From CATQGW01 sp965242565 (GTDB taxonomy: Bacteria; Chloroflexota; Dehalococcoidia; Bin125): a DNA stretch of 64,000 nt. The first letter of the stretch is position 1. Each line of letters opens with the position of its first letter. A model generated the notes under the pieces. It ran no database searches and was not told where the DNA came from. It worked only from the letters and a program-made list of their open reading frames with translations. The translations under genes were made by a program, and so were the position numbers. Location: NCBI GenBank assembly GCA_965242565.1, contig OZ251457.1:3195940-3259939 (forward strand), in the 5' to 3' direction. Below, piece after piece: positions 8,547 to 16,295 of the stretch.

Positions 8547-8954
8547 CTACGAGTGACGCTGACGGTAGAACGGCTCGTCGGGCATCGGTAAATCCGCCGG
8601 TAGCGTCCGATGCGCCTCACCGAGCAGGTCGAAGAGCTCACTGACGCGCTCAAGCAGCCTCGCGACCTCCTCCAGCGTTCGCCAGTCCTCGTAGGAGTTC
8701 TGGCTCGCATGACTGGCCAGCGCGAAGAGGTCGCCGATCCGCTCGTCGCCAGACTGATCCGCCAGGTAGCCGATAATCGCCCACCCGTCCGCATGGCTGC
8801 GGTTCGGCCACCCGCGCACCTCGGCGATCTCGCCGACACGCCGCGTCGCAGCCTCCCAGATCTGCATCGACGCCTGCCGACGATCCCCGCACGCCACCAT
8901 CTTGGCCGCCAGATCAAGCATCTGGCGGCTGTCTCGCGTTTCTGTCGTCGTCAT
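8547..8954 (-). CDS. PaREP1-like small helical protein (tandem paralog)
   Basis: A 135-residue paralog of the gene at 8061-8486. Shared landmarks are LDLAAKMVACGDRRQASMQI, WEAATRRVGEIA, GWPNRSHADGWAI and SQNSYEDW. The block GWPNRSHADGWAI is nearly identical between the two and is the best conserved part, so it may be the functional centre. The third copy, at 1-415, has GWPFESQADGRVI in the same place. Start ATG is at 8952-8954. The region upstream (8955-9094) is a divergent promoter region shared with the HARE-HTH gene. Function unknown. Confidence 0.6.
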   Translation of the reverse strand: MTTTETRDSRQMLDLAAKMVACGDRRQASMQIWEAATRRVGEIAEVRGWPNRSHADGWAIIGYLADQSGDERIGDLFALASHASQNSYEDWRTLEEVARLLERVSELFDLLGEAHRTLPADLPMPDEPFYRQRHS

Positions 8955-9040
8955 CGGCCTGCTCGGCTTCTCGCTGTGCTGGCGATCTTCAGCGTAGCCG
9001 TCAGTCTTCCGCAGGCGGGAAACACGTTGTCAACTTGGGC

Positions 9041-9070
9041 TTGACTCTTTTTCTATCATTGGCCTATGAT
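9041..9070 (+). promoter_or_regulatory. sigma70-like promoter of the HARE-HTH gene
   Basis: TTGACT at 9041-9046 and TATGAT at 9065-9070 are separated by 18 bp. A ribosome site GAGGAG (9081-9086) follows, 8 bases before the ATG at 9095. The short leader of about 18-20 bases favours 9095 over the in-frame upstream start, which would lie inside the promoter. Confidence 0.75.
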
Positions 9071-9094
9071 TGTCATAGACGAGGAGATCGACCA

Positions 9095-9949
9095 ATGGAC
9101 AACTTGACGCACGACGAGATCGAGCTCGGCCCGACGAGCGAATTCACGGCGGCTGCCGAGCGCGAGCGCGAGCGCCTGGAGGAAGAGCGCGCGACCGCGG
9201 ATCGCCAGCTGGCGGAAGCTCAGACGGCGGTCAATCGCGCGACTGCGCGGCACCAATCGCTCGAACGGCTGCTCGACGGTGATCCGGCGGAACGCGGCCA
9301 CGCTGCCGAATTCATCGAAGCCGCCCGGAGCGAGCTCAAGCGGTTGGATGATCTGCTCACCGTCGCCGAGCAGCAGGTGTCCGCAGAGCAGGCGAAGCGC
9401 GACGGTCTCGCATCTCAGCTCGCCGACCTGAATCGGTTGCTGACTGGTGAGGCAGACGATGCGGATACGCCTGACGCGCCCCGCGCCGACGCCGACGCAG
9501 TGCTTGCGGTGCTCGTCGACCGCGGCAAGCCCATGCACTTCCGCGACATCTACGCCGCGCTCGCGGATGTCGGCTTCAAAGTCGGTGGCGCCGACCCGGC
9601 CAGCACGCTGCTCACGCGGTTCTACGACGATGACCGGCTTGAGCGCGTCGCACGAGGCACGTACCAGATCTACGAAGATGAGGTCTGGCTCGATCCCGAG
9701 CACAGCGTGCTGGATATCGCCGAATGGGTTCTCCAGCGGGAAGGCGAACCGCTTCGTCACCGCGAAATCGCGAGGCGGATGATCGAGGATGGCCACTGGT
9801 CAATTGTCGGCGGGGGCGGCGAGGAGGTAGATCAAGCCACCTACATCGTGAGCTTGCAGATCGTCCACGACATCAAGCAGCACGGAGATCGCTCCCGGTT
9901 CCGCCGGGTCGGACCAGTCGGCTACGGCACCTACGAAGTGGCTCGCTAA
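9095..9949 (+). CDS. coiled-coil protein with two HARE-HTH domains
   Basis: A 284-residue protein. Residues 18-118 are strongly charged and heptad-like (ERERERLEEERATADRQ), indicating a long coiled coil. Residues about 132-193 form a HARE-HTH winged-helix unit (GKPMHFRDIYAAL ... RLERVARGTYQI), and residues about 204-282 form a second, more divergent one (GEPLRHREIARRM ... FRRVGPVGYGTYEV). HARE-HTH is found in RNA polymerase delta subunit, restriction endonucleases and DNA-modification proteins, and is thought to sense or bind DNA. Its neighbour, 38 bp downstream, is a HEPN-like protein, suggesting a two-gene module, possibly defensive or stress-related. That role is inference. Confidence 0.7.
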   Translation: MDNLTHDEIELGPTSEFTAAAERERERLEEERATADRQLAEAQTAVNRATARHQSLERLLDGDPAERGHAAEFIEAARSELKRLDDLLTVAEQQVSAEQAKRDGLASQLADLNRLLTGEADDADTPDAPRADADAVLAVLVDRGKPMHFRDIYAALADVGFKVGGADPASTLLTRFYDDDRLERVARGTYQIYEDEVWLDPEHSVLDIAEWVLQREGEPLRHREIARRMIEDGHWSIVGGGGEEVDQATYIVSLQIVHDIKQHGDRSRFRRVGPVGYGTYEVAR

Positions 9950-9987
9950 CGAACCTCGGTCCACAGAACCAGGACAAGGAGAGTCTG

Positions 9988-10506
9988 ATGAAGAACGGAA
10001 CACGCGACGACCGGGCCGAGCTGATCGGCCGCGCGCTGCGCATCTTCCGTGACAGCTTCGAGCCTCTGGCCTGGCAAGCCCGTCGCTGCGACGAGCGCGC
10101 CTACCTCCGGCTCCAAGCCGGGGATGACAACCGGCTGACCGCCGAAGACTTTGCGCGCGGGCGGTGCAGCGCCACGCGCGTGAAGCCCGACCGCGCGATG
10201 CTCGAGGACCCGCACAAGATCATCCGGCTGCTGCTGGAGTCGCCGGCAATTCGCGCGGCGATTCTCGACGGCGGCGATCTGTGGACCGCACATCTGGAGA
10301 AGCTGCGCGTTGCCCGAAACCAGTGGGCGCACTTCAGCCCGCTCTCGGCCCACCTGGTGGACGAGGCGCTGGACAGCGCCGAGCAACTGCTCCGCGCCGC
10401 GGGCCGCCCGAAGGCGTCAGACGCGGCGGAGCAGATCACGAAGCTCCGAGGCCTCGGGGAGCACACAATCGTCGCGTTCCCCACAGACCCGCGCCCGGCC
10501 GCGTAA
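9988..10506 (+). CDS. HEPN-like protein (Swt1-type), possible RNase
   Basis: A 172-residue protein starting at ATG 9988 with AAGGAGAG just upstream. The C-terminal half has the HEPN hallmark: an R-x4-H motif, R110-N-Q-W-A-H115, in a helix preceded by DLWTAHLEKLRVA and followed by a long helix VDEALDSAEQLLRAAG. This arrangement is like the Swt1-type HEPN domain. HEPN domains with intact R-x4-6-H are often metal-independent RNases in toxin-antitoxin and abortive infection systems. The N-terminal 90 residues are not recognised. It follows the HARE-HTH gene by 38 bp and probably shares its promoter. Confidence 0.6.
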   Translation: MKNGTRDDRAELIGRALRIFRDSFEPLAWQARRCDERAYLRLQAGDDNRLTAEDFARGRCSATRVKPDRAMLEDPHKIIRLLLESPAIRAAILDGGDLWTAHLEKLRVARNQWAHFSPLSAHLVDEALDSAEQLLRAAGRPKASDAAEQITKLRGLGEHTIVAFPTDPRPAA

Positions 10507-10529
10507 CGGCGGCGGGGTGGCAGGCCCAC

Positions 10530-10558
10530 TTGACATCGCTAAGTCGGCCTGCTAGGGT
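10530..10558 (+). promoter_or_regulatory. sigma70-like promoter
   Basis: TTGACA at 10530-10535 and TAGGGT at 10553-10558 with a 17-bp spacer. It faces the AT-richer orphan gene at 10660, leaving an untranslated leader of roughly 95 bases. The leader has an ATG GCG TGA mini-frame (10606-10614) that I do not consider a gene. Confidence 0.65.
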
Positions 10559-10659
10559 AGGTGCCACTCCCGGAGCCAACGGCAAACATTGGAAAGGACG
10601 AGCAATGGCGTGAACGACGAGTAAGGAGACAAACGAGCTTAAACAGGCAGGAGAACAAG

Positions 10660-11142
10660 ATGCAGAATGGCGCAAAATTGAACGCTCGGAAAGGACTGAA
10701 GATGGATATCACAAAGAAGCTCTCGAAACCAGCAGGTGAGCAGTTGACTGAGATCGAGATCAAAGACAATGGAGGAAAGCAAATGCTTAAATTGACTACC
10801 ACGAAGATTGAACCAGAGTTTGCTCGAATGCTGACGATTAAGCGCGAGCTGGCTGCGCTCGATGATCTTAACCACGAGTATCCGAGCTTGAGCCAGGTAG
10901 ATCGCGAAGCACTTGATGAGCTCAACCTTGAAGGCGAACAACTGAAGCGAGAACTTGCGAGGCTGAGTGACGAGCACAAGAAGCGAAAAGGCGAGGCGCT
11001 CGCGCTGCGTGCTGAAGCAGGCAGGGTTGGTGCTTGTCTGAATCCGCTCTGCGGTGTTGACGCATCCGGTCGTGTCGTGCGCGGCGGCTACATCGTGCCG
11101 CGCATCATTGACCCGAGGCCATCAATTCGCCCGGCGGCGTGA
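10660..11142 (+). CDS. hypothetical protein, lysine/glutamate-rich, coiled-coil
   Basis: I do not recognise this protein (160 residues from ATG 10660, which has AGGAG seven bases upstream). Its 5' two thirds are clearly richer in A and T than any neighbour and are lysine-rich, e.g. NARKGLKMDITKKLSK. The middle part, with EALDELNLEGEQLKRELARL, predicts a coiled coil. The tail after a CLNPLCG dicysteine pair is different in composition and returns to high GC. The base composition suggests recent acquisition. The stop codon overlaps a possible start of the following CoA transferase (TGATG at 11140-11144). Confidence 0.5.
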   Translation: MQNGAKLNARKGLKMDITKKLSKPAGEQLTEIEIKDNGGKQMLKLTTTKIEPEFARMLTIKRELAALDDLNHEYPSLSQVDREALDELNLEGEQLKRELARLSDEHKKRKGEALALRAEAGRVGACLNPLCGVDASGRVVRGGYIVPRIIDPRPSIRPAA

Positions 11143-12347
11143 TGGAAGCTCGGCGCTACCCTGAGGTGATGGAACCTCAGGGTAGCGCCGACGGATCCCT
11201 CCACGGACTCCGCATCCTCGAGCTCGCCGACACCCCGGCCGCCGCCTACGCGGGACGCCTGCTCCATGGCATGGGCGCGGAGGTGGTGATGATCGAGCCG
11301 CCCGGCGGCTCCCCCCTGCGCCGCAGGCCGTACGCCGCTCTGCACCTGCACCTCAACCGCGGCAAGCGCTCGCTGCGCCTCAACCTCCGAACAGCCGCCG
11401 CACGGCGGCTGTTCGAGGGGCTGCTCGCCGACGCCGACGCGCTGATCACCGACGCCGACCACAGCCTCGATCCCGATACCCTGCGCGAATCCCACTCTGA
11501 CCTCCAAATCTGCACCATCACCCCCTATGGCCGACGCGGCCCCAAAGCTGGCTGGCGCGCGACCGAGCTGACCGCCTACGCCGCCGGCGGATACCTGCGG
11601 ATCACCGGCGACCCCGGCCGCGAGCCGGTCAAAGCCTGGGGCGAGCAGGCGCACTTCCAGGCCGGGCTGCACGCCGCGCTGGGGCTGCTGGCCGCGCTGC
11701 ACGCGCGCGATCAGGGGCAGGCGGCGGGGCAGCACATCGATGTCGCCGTCGTCGAAGCCGTCGCCTTCCTGCTCGGCGGCGGCTACCAAAACGCCTGGTT
11801 CCGCGACAGCGAGCCGATGCGCAACGGCCCGCGGCTGGTCGGCTTCGGGCCGGGCCAGCTCTACCCCAGCACGATCCGCCCCTGCGCCGACGGCTGGGTG
11901 CATGCGCACTGCAACAACCGCTACCCCGAACAGATGGCCGTGCTGTTCGACCAGCCGCGCCTGGCCGAGCCGGAAATGCTGGCTTCGCTGATGGGGCGCG
12001 CCGACGAGGTGGACGCGCTGATGGCGCCGCTGCTGGAGTCGCTGCCGCGCCGCGAAATCGTCGCCCGCGCCCAGGAACTGCGGCTGCCCTTCACCGAAGT
12101 GCTGCAACCGTCGGAGGTGTTGGCCGACGCCGACGCCCACCACGCCTCGCGTGACTTCTACCAGCAGGTCAAGCCGGCCAGAGGCGCGCAGGCGGCCGAC
12201 GGCGCGCCGCTGCTCGCGCCCGGCCCCGCCGTGCGCTTCGGCGCGACGCCCTGGCGCGACGGCGATCCGCCGCGCCTCGACGCCGACGCCGACCTACTCG
12301 GAACGCCGCGCGAGCGCGTTCGCCGGAGGCGCGCTGGTGTTACCTGA
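11142..12347 (+). CDS. class III CoA transferase (CaiB/BaiF family), first of two
   Basis: About 400 residues of the CaiB/BaiF (family III) CoA transferase type, which exchanges CoA between a CoA ester and a free acid. The N-terminus LHGLRILELADTPAAAYAGRLL and MGAEVVMIEPPGG match the family's opening motifs. In this copy the place of the catalytic aspartate is hard to see, so activity may depend on the second copy. Two starts are possible: ATG 11142, overlapping the upstream stop, or ATG 11169, which sits in the loop of a perfect 18-bp hairpin. It overlaps the next gene by 11 bp, so the two products are translated together and may form a heteromer. Confidence 0.8.
   Translation: MEARRYPEVMEPQGSADGSLHGLRILELADTPAAAYAGRLLHGMGAEVVMIEPPGGSPLRRRPYAALHLHLNRGKRSLRLNLRTAAARRLFEGLLADADALITDADHSLDPDTLRESHSDLQICTITPYGRRGPKAGWRATELTAYAAGGYLRITGDPGREPVKAWGEQAHFQAGLHAALGLLAALHARDQGQAAGQHIDVAVVEAVAFLLGGGYQNAWFRDSEPMRNGPRLVGFGPGQLYPSTIRPCADGWVHAHCNNRYPEQMAVLFDQPRLAEPEMLASLMGRADEVDALMAPLLESLPRREIVARAQELRLPFTEVLQPSEVLADADAHHASRDFYQQVKPARGAQAADGAPLLAPGPAVRFGATPWRDGDPPRLDADADLLGTPRERVRRRRAGVT
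11150..11191 (+). promoter_or_regulatory. perfect 18-bp stem-loop with an ATG in the loop
   Basis: Bases 11150-11167 pair perfectly with 11174-11191; the 6-base loop GATGGA contains an in-frame ATG (11169-11171) of the CoA transferase. The stem also holds a GAGG that could serve as ribosome site. It may be a terminator for the orphan gene or a structure controlling translation of the CoA transferase. Confidence 0.7.
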
Positions 12348-13626
12348 GCCGCGCCTCGCCCCCTACCCCGAAATCCCCGCCGGCGAACGCCCGCTGGCGG
12401 GCGTTCGCGTGCTCGACATGACCGTCGCCGTCGCCGGCCCGGTCGCCACCCTGCTGCTCGGCGCGCTCGGCGCGGAGGTGCTGCGGATCGAGACGCCCTG
12501 GGCGCGCCCGCGCAACCCGACCTCCGCGTTGCCCGCACCCGCCGACGCGCCCGACGAACCGTGGAACCGCGAAGCGCGGCTCAACGAGCTGGCCAACAGC
12601 AAGCGCTCCGTCGCGCTCAACCTCGCGCTGCCCGAGGGGCGCGAAGTCTTTCTCGACCTCGTCGACGTGAGCGACATCGTGATCGAGAACTACTCGCCGC
12701 GCGTGATGGGCAACTTTGACCTCGGCTGGGAGGTCCTGCACGCGCGCAACCCGCGCCTGATCTACGTGCGCATGCCCGCCTTCGGCGCGTCCGGCCCCTG
12801 GCGCGACCGCATCTCCTACGGCCCCGGCATCGACGCCATGAGCGGCCTCTCCTGGCTGACCGGCTACCGCGGCGGCCCGCCGCTCAAGCCCGGCAACTTC
12901 TACTGCGATCAGAACGCCGGCCTGCACGCGGCCTCGGCCGCGCTTGCCGCGCTCCGCGCGCGGGAGCGCGACGGCGTCGGCCAGACCGTCGAACTGGCGA
13001 TGCTCGAAGGCGAGCTCCAGCTGGTCGGCGACGCCCTGCTCGTCGCGCAGCTGACCGGACGCGAACCCTCCCGGATCGGCAACGAGCACACCTCCTGGGC
13101 GCCGCACGGCGTCTACCCCGCCAAACCGTCGGAGGATGATCCCGACGCCTGGATCGCGATCGCCTGCCGTAACGACGCCGAGTGGGATGCGCTGCTCGGC
13201 GTCTGGCGCGACGCAGCCGCAGCGTCCGATCTACGCTTCCGCACCGCGCTGCGCCGCTGGAAACATCGAGAGGCGTTGGACAACCTGCTTGCTGAGTGGA
13301 CGGTCCAATTCGATCCGCTGGAGTTGGCGGAGCGCCTGCAAGCGGCCGGCGTGCCGGCCTCGGCGGTGATGGGCGCGCGGACGCTGCTGCGCGATCCGCA
13401 GGTCGCCGCGCGCCAGGCCGTCGGCGCGCTCCAGCATCCGCAGGTCGGTCCCTCGCCCGCGCCGCAGGCCGCCTACCGCCTCTCCGAAACGCCCGCCCCG
13501 CCCAAGTCCGCCGCCCCGCTCTTTGCCCGCGACACCCGGCCCGTGCTGGCCGAACTGCTCGGCTACTCCGCCGAGCGAATCGACGCGCTGATCGCGGCCG
13601 GCGTGGCTGCGGACACGCTGGCCTAG
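12337..13626 (+). CDS. class III CoA transferase (CaiB/BaiF family), second of two
   Basis: A 429-residue family III CoA transferase. The start is the GTG at 12337, preceded by GGAGG (12325-12329) at a spacing of seven bases and lying inside the end of the previous gene. Family features include LAGVRVLDMTVAVAGPVATLLLG, LGAEVLRIETP, NSKRSVALNL, IVIENYSPRV and a GYRGGPPLKPGNFYCDQNAG block where the catalytic aspartate is expected (D in FYCDQNAG). It sits with a GIY-YIG-like protein and an acyl-CoA dehydrogenase in one tightly packed operon, so the CoA ester made is probably then oxidised by that dehydrogenase. Confidence 0.85.
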   Translation: MLPEPRLAPYPEIPAGERPLAGVRVLDMTVAVAGPVATLLLGALGAEVLRIETPWARPRNPTSALPAPADAPDEPWNREARLNELANSKRSVALNLALPEGREVFLDLVDVSDIVIENYSPRVMGNFDLGWEVLHARNPRLIYVRMPAFGASGPWRDRISYGPGIDAMSGLSWLTGYRGGPPLKPGNFYCDQNAGLHAASAALAALRARERDGVGQTVELAMLEGELQLVGDALLVAQLTGREPSRIGNEHTSWAPHGVYPAKPSEDDPDAWIAIACRNDAEWDALLGVWRDAAAASDLRFRTALRRWKHREALDNLLAEWTVQFDPLELAERLQAAGVPASAVMGARTLLRDPQVAARQAVGALQHPQVGPSPAPQAAYRLSETPAPPKSAAPLFARDTRPVLAELLGYSAERIDALIAAGVAADTLA

Positions 13627-13662
13627 AATCGGCCAACGATCCTGCCAATGGGGGAGACGCGC

Positions 13663-14058
13663 GTGAGCATTCGCAAACCCTGGATTGCAGCGTCCGACGA
13701 CGCGATCCGCGCCGTGCCGGCCGTCGTCGGCGTCTACGAAATCGCCGACGCCGAAGGCGCGCTGCTCTACATCGGACAGGCCGGCGGACGCGAACCGTTC
13801 GGGCTGCGCAGCCGCCTCGCCGCGCACTTCGGCGGCGACGCGAATCCCGTCCTCCGCGAGCGCGCCCACAGCTTCCGCTGGGAAGCCAACCAGCAGTACA
13901 CCACCCGGCGGCTGGAAATGCTGATGCAGTTCCAACGCGATCAGGACGCCGACTGGCCGCCCGCCAACGCCGCCGGCGACTGGCGCGATATGCCGCAACT
14001 CGGCCGGCTGCGCCGTTCCGACGACAGAGCTGGCGGCATCATGAAGGACGCCCCATGA
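13663..14058 (+). CDS. GIY-YIG-like small protein
   Basis: A 131-residue protein starting at GTG 13663, with GGGGGAG six bases upstream; an in-frame ATG at 13648 lies ahead of that ribosome site and is less likely. The motif VGVYEIADAEGALLYIGQAG near residue 25 has the two short strands and the YIG that define the GIY-YIG nuclease fold, followed by LRSRLAAHF with a possible catalytic arginine. The domain ends early and an acid catalytic residue is not obvious, so it may be non-nucleolytic. It overlaps the acyl-CoA dehydrogenase start by four bases (ATGA), an odd partner for lipid enzymes. Confidence 0.6.
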   Translation: MSIRKPWIAASDDAIRAVPAVVGVYEIADAEGALLYIGQAGGREPFGLRSRLAAHFGGDANPVLRERAHSFRWEANQQYTTRRLEMLMQFQRDQDADWPPANAAGDWRDMPQLGRLRRSDDRAGGIMKDAP

Positions 14059-15227
14059 CCGATTTCCTGATGAGCGAAGAGCAGCGGATGATCACCCAGG
14101 CGGTGCGCCGCTTCGTGCGCGAAGAAGTCGTCCCGCTCGAGCGCGACCTCGATCCCGACGCCGTCGAACTGCCGCCCGGCGAACTCGATCGGCTCAAGGG
14201 CATCGTGCAGGGGATGGGCCTCTACCACATTGATGTGCCCGAGGAGTACGGCGGCCCCGGCCTGCCGCTCACCACCCGCGGGCTGGTCGCCGAGGAGATG
14301 TCGCAGCACCGCGCCGGCCTTTATCTGCCCTGCTACGGCGCGTTCGGCTCGGCCGGCCTGGCGCAGCTCTACTCCGCCGCCGACGACCAGAAAGAGCGCT
14401 ACCTCTACCCGATGCTGCGCGGCGAGAAGCGCGCCTTCTTCGGCCTCACCGAACCCAGCGGCGGCTCCGACCCCGCCCGCGCGATCCAGACCCGCGCCGT
14501 CAAGGACGGCGACGACTGGGTGCTCAACGGCTCCAAGCTGTTCAGTTCCGGCGCCGACCGCGCCGACTTCGGCCTCGTCTTCGCCCGCACCGACCCGTCC
14601 AAGGGGCGGCGCGGCATCTCCGCTTTTCTGGTCGACACCGACACGCCCGGTTTCGAGGTGCGCCGCGTCGTCCACACCCTGCGCTCGGCTAACTACGGCA
14701 CCGAGCTGTCGTTCGACGACGCGCGGGTGCCGGCGGCGAATCTGGTCGGCGAGGAGGGCGGCGGCTTCTCCCTCGCCAACGCCGCGCTCACCCGCCAGCG
14801 CATCCCCTACTCCGCCACCTGCGTCGGCATCGCCGTCGCCGCTCAGGAAATGGCGATCTCCTACAGCCAACAGCGCGAAACCTTCGGCGCGCCGCTCGCC
14901 TCCCGCCAGGCCATCCAGTGGATGGTCGTCGATAACGAAATCGATATCCGCACCAGCCGCTTCATGTACCTCGCCGCCGCCGAAAAAGCCGAGCAGGACG
15001 AACCGTTCCGCTTTGAGGCCGCGATGGCCAAGCTGACCTCCACTGAAGGCGCGAGCCGCGTCGTCGACCGCGCGATCCAGATCCACGGCGGCATCGGCGT
15101 CACCAAAGACCTCCCGCTCGAACGCTGGTACCGCGAAATGCGCATCCGTCGCATCGGCGAGGGCCCCAGCGAAGTCCAGCGCATCATCATGGCCCGCGAC
15201 TTGCTCGGCCGCGGCAGCAGCGGCTGA
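14055..15227 (+). CDS. acyl-CoA dehydrogenase
   Basis: A 390-residue flavoprotein that oxidises acyl-CoA to trans-2-enoyl-CoA, passing electrons to an electron transfer flavoprotein. Family landmarks: EYGGPGLPL in the N-terminal helical part, GLTEPSGGSDPA (FAD-contacting region), NGSKLFSSGA, QIHGGIGVTKDLPLERWYRE and the end RIGEGPSEVQR, where the first Glu of GEG aligns with the catalytic base of many family members. Its start overlaps the previous stop (ATGA). Together with the two CoA transferases it forms a unit for activating and dehydrogenating an unknown acid. Confidence 0.9.
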   Translation: MTDFLMSEEQRMITQAVRRFVREEVVPLERDLDPDAVELPPGELDRLKGIVQGMGLYHIDVPEEYGGPGLPLTTRGLVAEEMSQHRAGLYLPCYGAFGSAGLAQLYSAADDQKERYLYPMLRGEKRAFFGLTEPSGGSDPARAIQTRAVKDGDDWVLNGSKLFSSGADRADFGLVFARTDPSKGRRGISAFLVDTDTPGFEVRRVVHTLRSANYGTELSFDDARVPAANLVGEEGGGFSLANAALTRQRIPYSATCVGIAVAAQEMAISYSQQRETFGAPLASRQAIQWMVVDNEIDIRTSRFMYLAAAEKAEQDEPFRFEAAMAKLTSTEGASRVVDRAIQIHGGIGVTKDLPLERWYREMRIRRIGEGPSEVQRIIMARDLLGRGSSG

Positions 15228-15551
15228 GGTATCGCGCGCCATTCTCGCCCCCGATCCGGCCTGCGAAGGGGTGTTGGGCGTGTTCAGCCTTGTTCGGGTT
15301 TGTTCGGGGGTGTCGGGATGGTCTGCGGAGGGAGGTTGGAGGTGGGTTCGGGCTTTGGTACTGCGACGGGGGTTGGGTTTAGGCCCCAGATCAAGTCTGG
15401 GGCGACGGATCTAGGGGGCGGGGGCGACGGAGGGTGGTGGCAGGGATGGCGGAGGCGGCTCGGGGCCGATTCCCGCTCGGGGGCGGGAATGACGAGAGAA
15501 GGGGGCGGGAATGACGAGAGAAGGGGTGGGGATGACGGGAGCGGGGCGGGG
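15228..15551. repeat. 324-bp intergenic repeat array
   Basis: No gene seen. From about 15290 to 15412 runs a roughly 120-bp repeat that recurs at 16400-16514, ending in the palindrome CCCCAGATCAAGTCTGGGG (15384-15402) and GCGACGG. At 15469-15490 is the hairpin ATTCCCGC/GCGGGAAT. Directly after it, a 22-bp unit (15480-15501) is exactly duplicated (15502-15523), showing slippage or unequal exchange inside the repeat. Confidence 0.8.
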
Positions 15552-16295
15552 TCAGGTGGGGGGATCGAGGTCGAGGTCGAGGTCGGGTTGGGAGGCGAGG
15601 CGGTCGACGAGTTGCTCGGCTTGTTGGAAGAGGCGTTCGATTGCTTCGGGCTGGTCGAGGTTGGGCGCCGCCGGCTCCGGCTGGTCGGTGGGGTCGTCGG
15701 GCTGCTCGGCGGCGGCGGGTTGGTCGGTGTCGTCGGTGTCGCCGGCGGCGGCGGGCTGTTCGGGCTGGTCGTCTTCGAGGGTGTCGTCGCCGGCGTCTGC
15801 GGCGGGTTGGTCGGCGTCGTCGGCGTAGTCCGGGGTGTCGTCGGTCTCGTCGTCCGAGGCGGCGTCGGCGGGGAGTTGCTGGGTGGGTTGGGGCGGGTCG
15901 GGGAGGGCGCTGCGGTAGTAGGCGAGGTCGTTGGGGTCGATAGGGGGGAGGTTGGCGCGTTCTGCTTCGAGTTGCTGTTGGACGGCGAGTTGTTCGGCGA
16001 GGTCGAGGTTGAGCGGTTCGGGTCGGTTGTCGGCGGCGGCGTCGCTGAACAGTTGGAGGTAGTTGGCGATGATGATGGTGGCCTGGAAGCTGATCCACTC
16101 GGAGCGGGTGTTGGCGGCGAGGTCGTGGATTTGGGGCAGGAGGCTGACGATGCCGACGATGCGTGCGAGTTGTTTGAGGGCGTTGAGGCGGACGTATTCG
16201 GAGTCGGCGGTGCCGAGGCGCTGGAGGTTTTGGACGCAGAATTCGCTGTAGGCGTCGCGGGCGAGTTGTCGCTGGTGGTCGACGAGAGCGGGCAT
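15552..16295 (-). CDS. hypothetical protein with acidic, proline/alanine/aspartate-rich tail
   Basis: Not recognised. The ATG at 16293-16295 gives 247 residues. The first 130 are a compact helical region (VDHQRQLARDAYSEFCVQNL, then KQLARIVGIVSLLPQIHDLA and a strand-like ISFQATIIIANYLQLF). From about residue 140 the sequence becomes very acidic low complexity with repeated DD/AD/QP/AAA units and ends in an LDLDLD run. Such tails are usually disordered. It lies alone between two long repeat arrays that share a same-orientation repeat of about 120 bp, so the segment might have been moved or deleted by recombination between them. Confidence 0.5.
   Translation of the reverse strand: MPALVDHQRQLARDAYSEFCVQNLQRLGTADSEYVRLNALKQLARIVGIVSLLPQIHDLAANTRSEWISFQATIIIANYLQLFSDAAADNRPEPLNLDLAEQLAVQQQLEAERANLPPIDPNDLAYYRSALPDPPQPTQQLPADAASDDETDDTPDYADDADQPAADAGDDTLEDDQPEQPAAAGDTDDTDQPAAAEQPDDPTDQPEPAAPNLDQPEAIERLFQQAEQLVDRLASQPDLDLDLDPPT

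Noticed and set aside
10606..10614. ATG GCG TGA with a good ribosome site
   Set aside because: Two codons are not a gene. It could be a start-stop regulatory element, but nothing else supports that.
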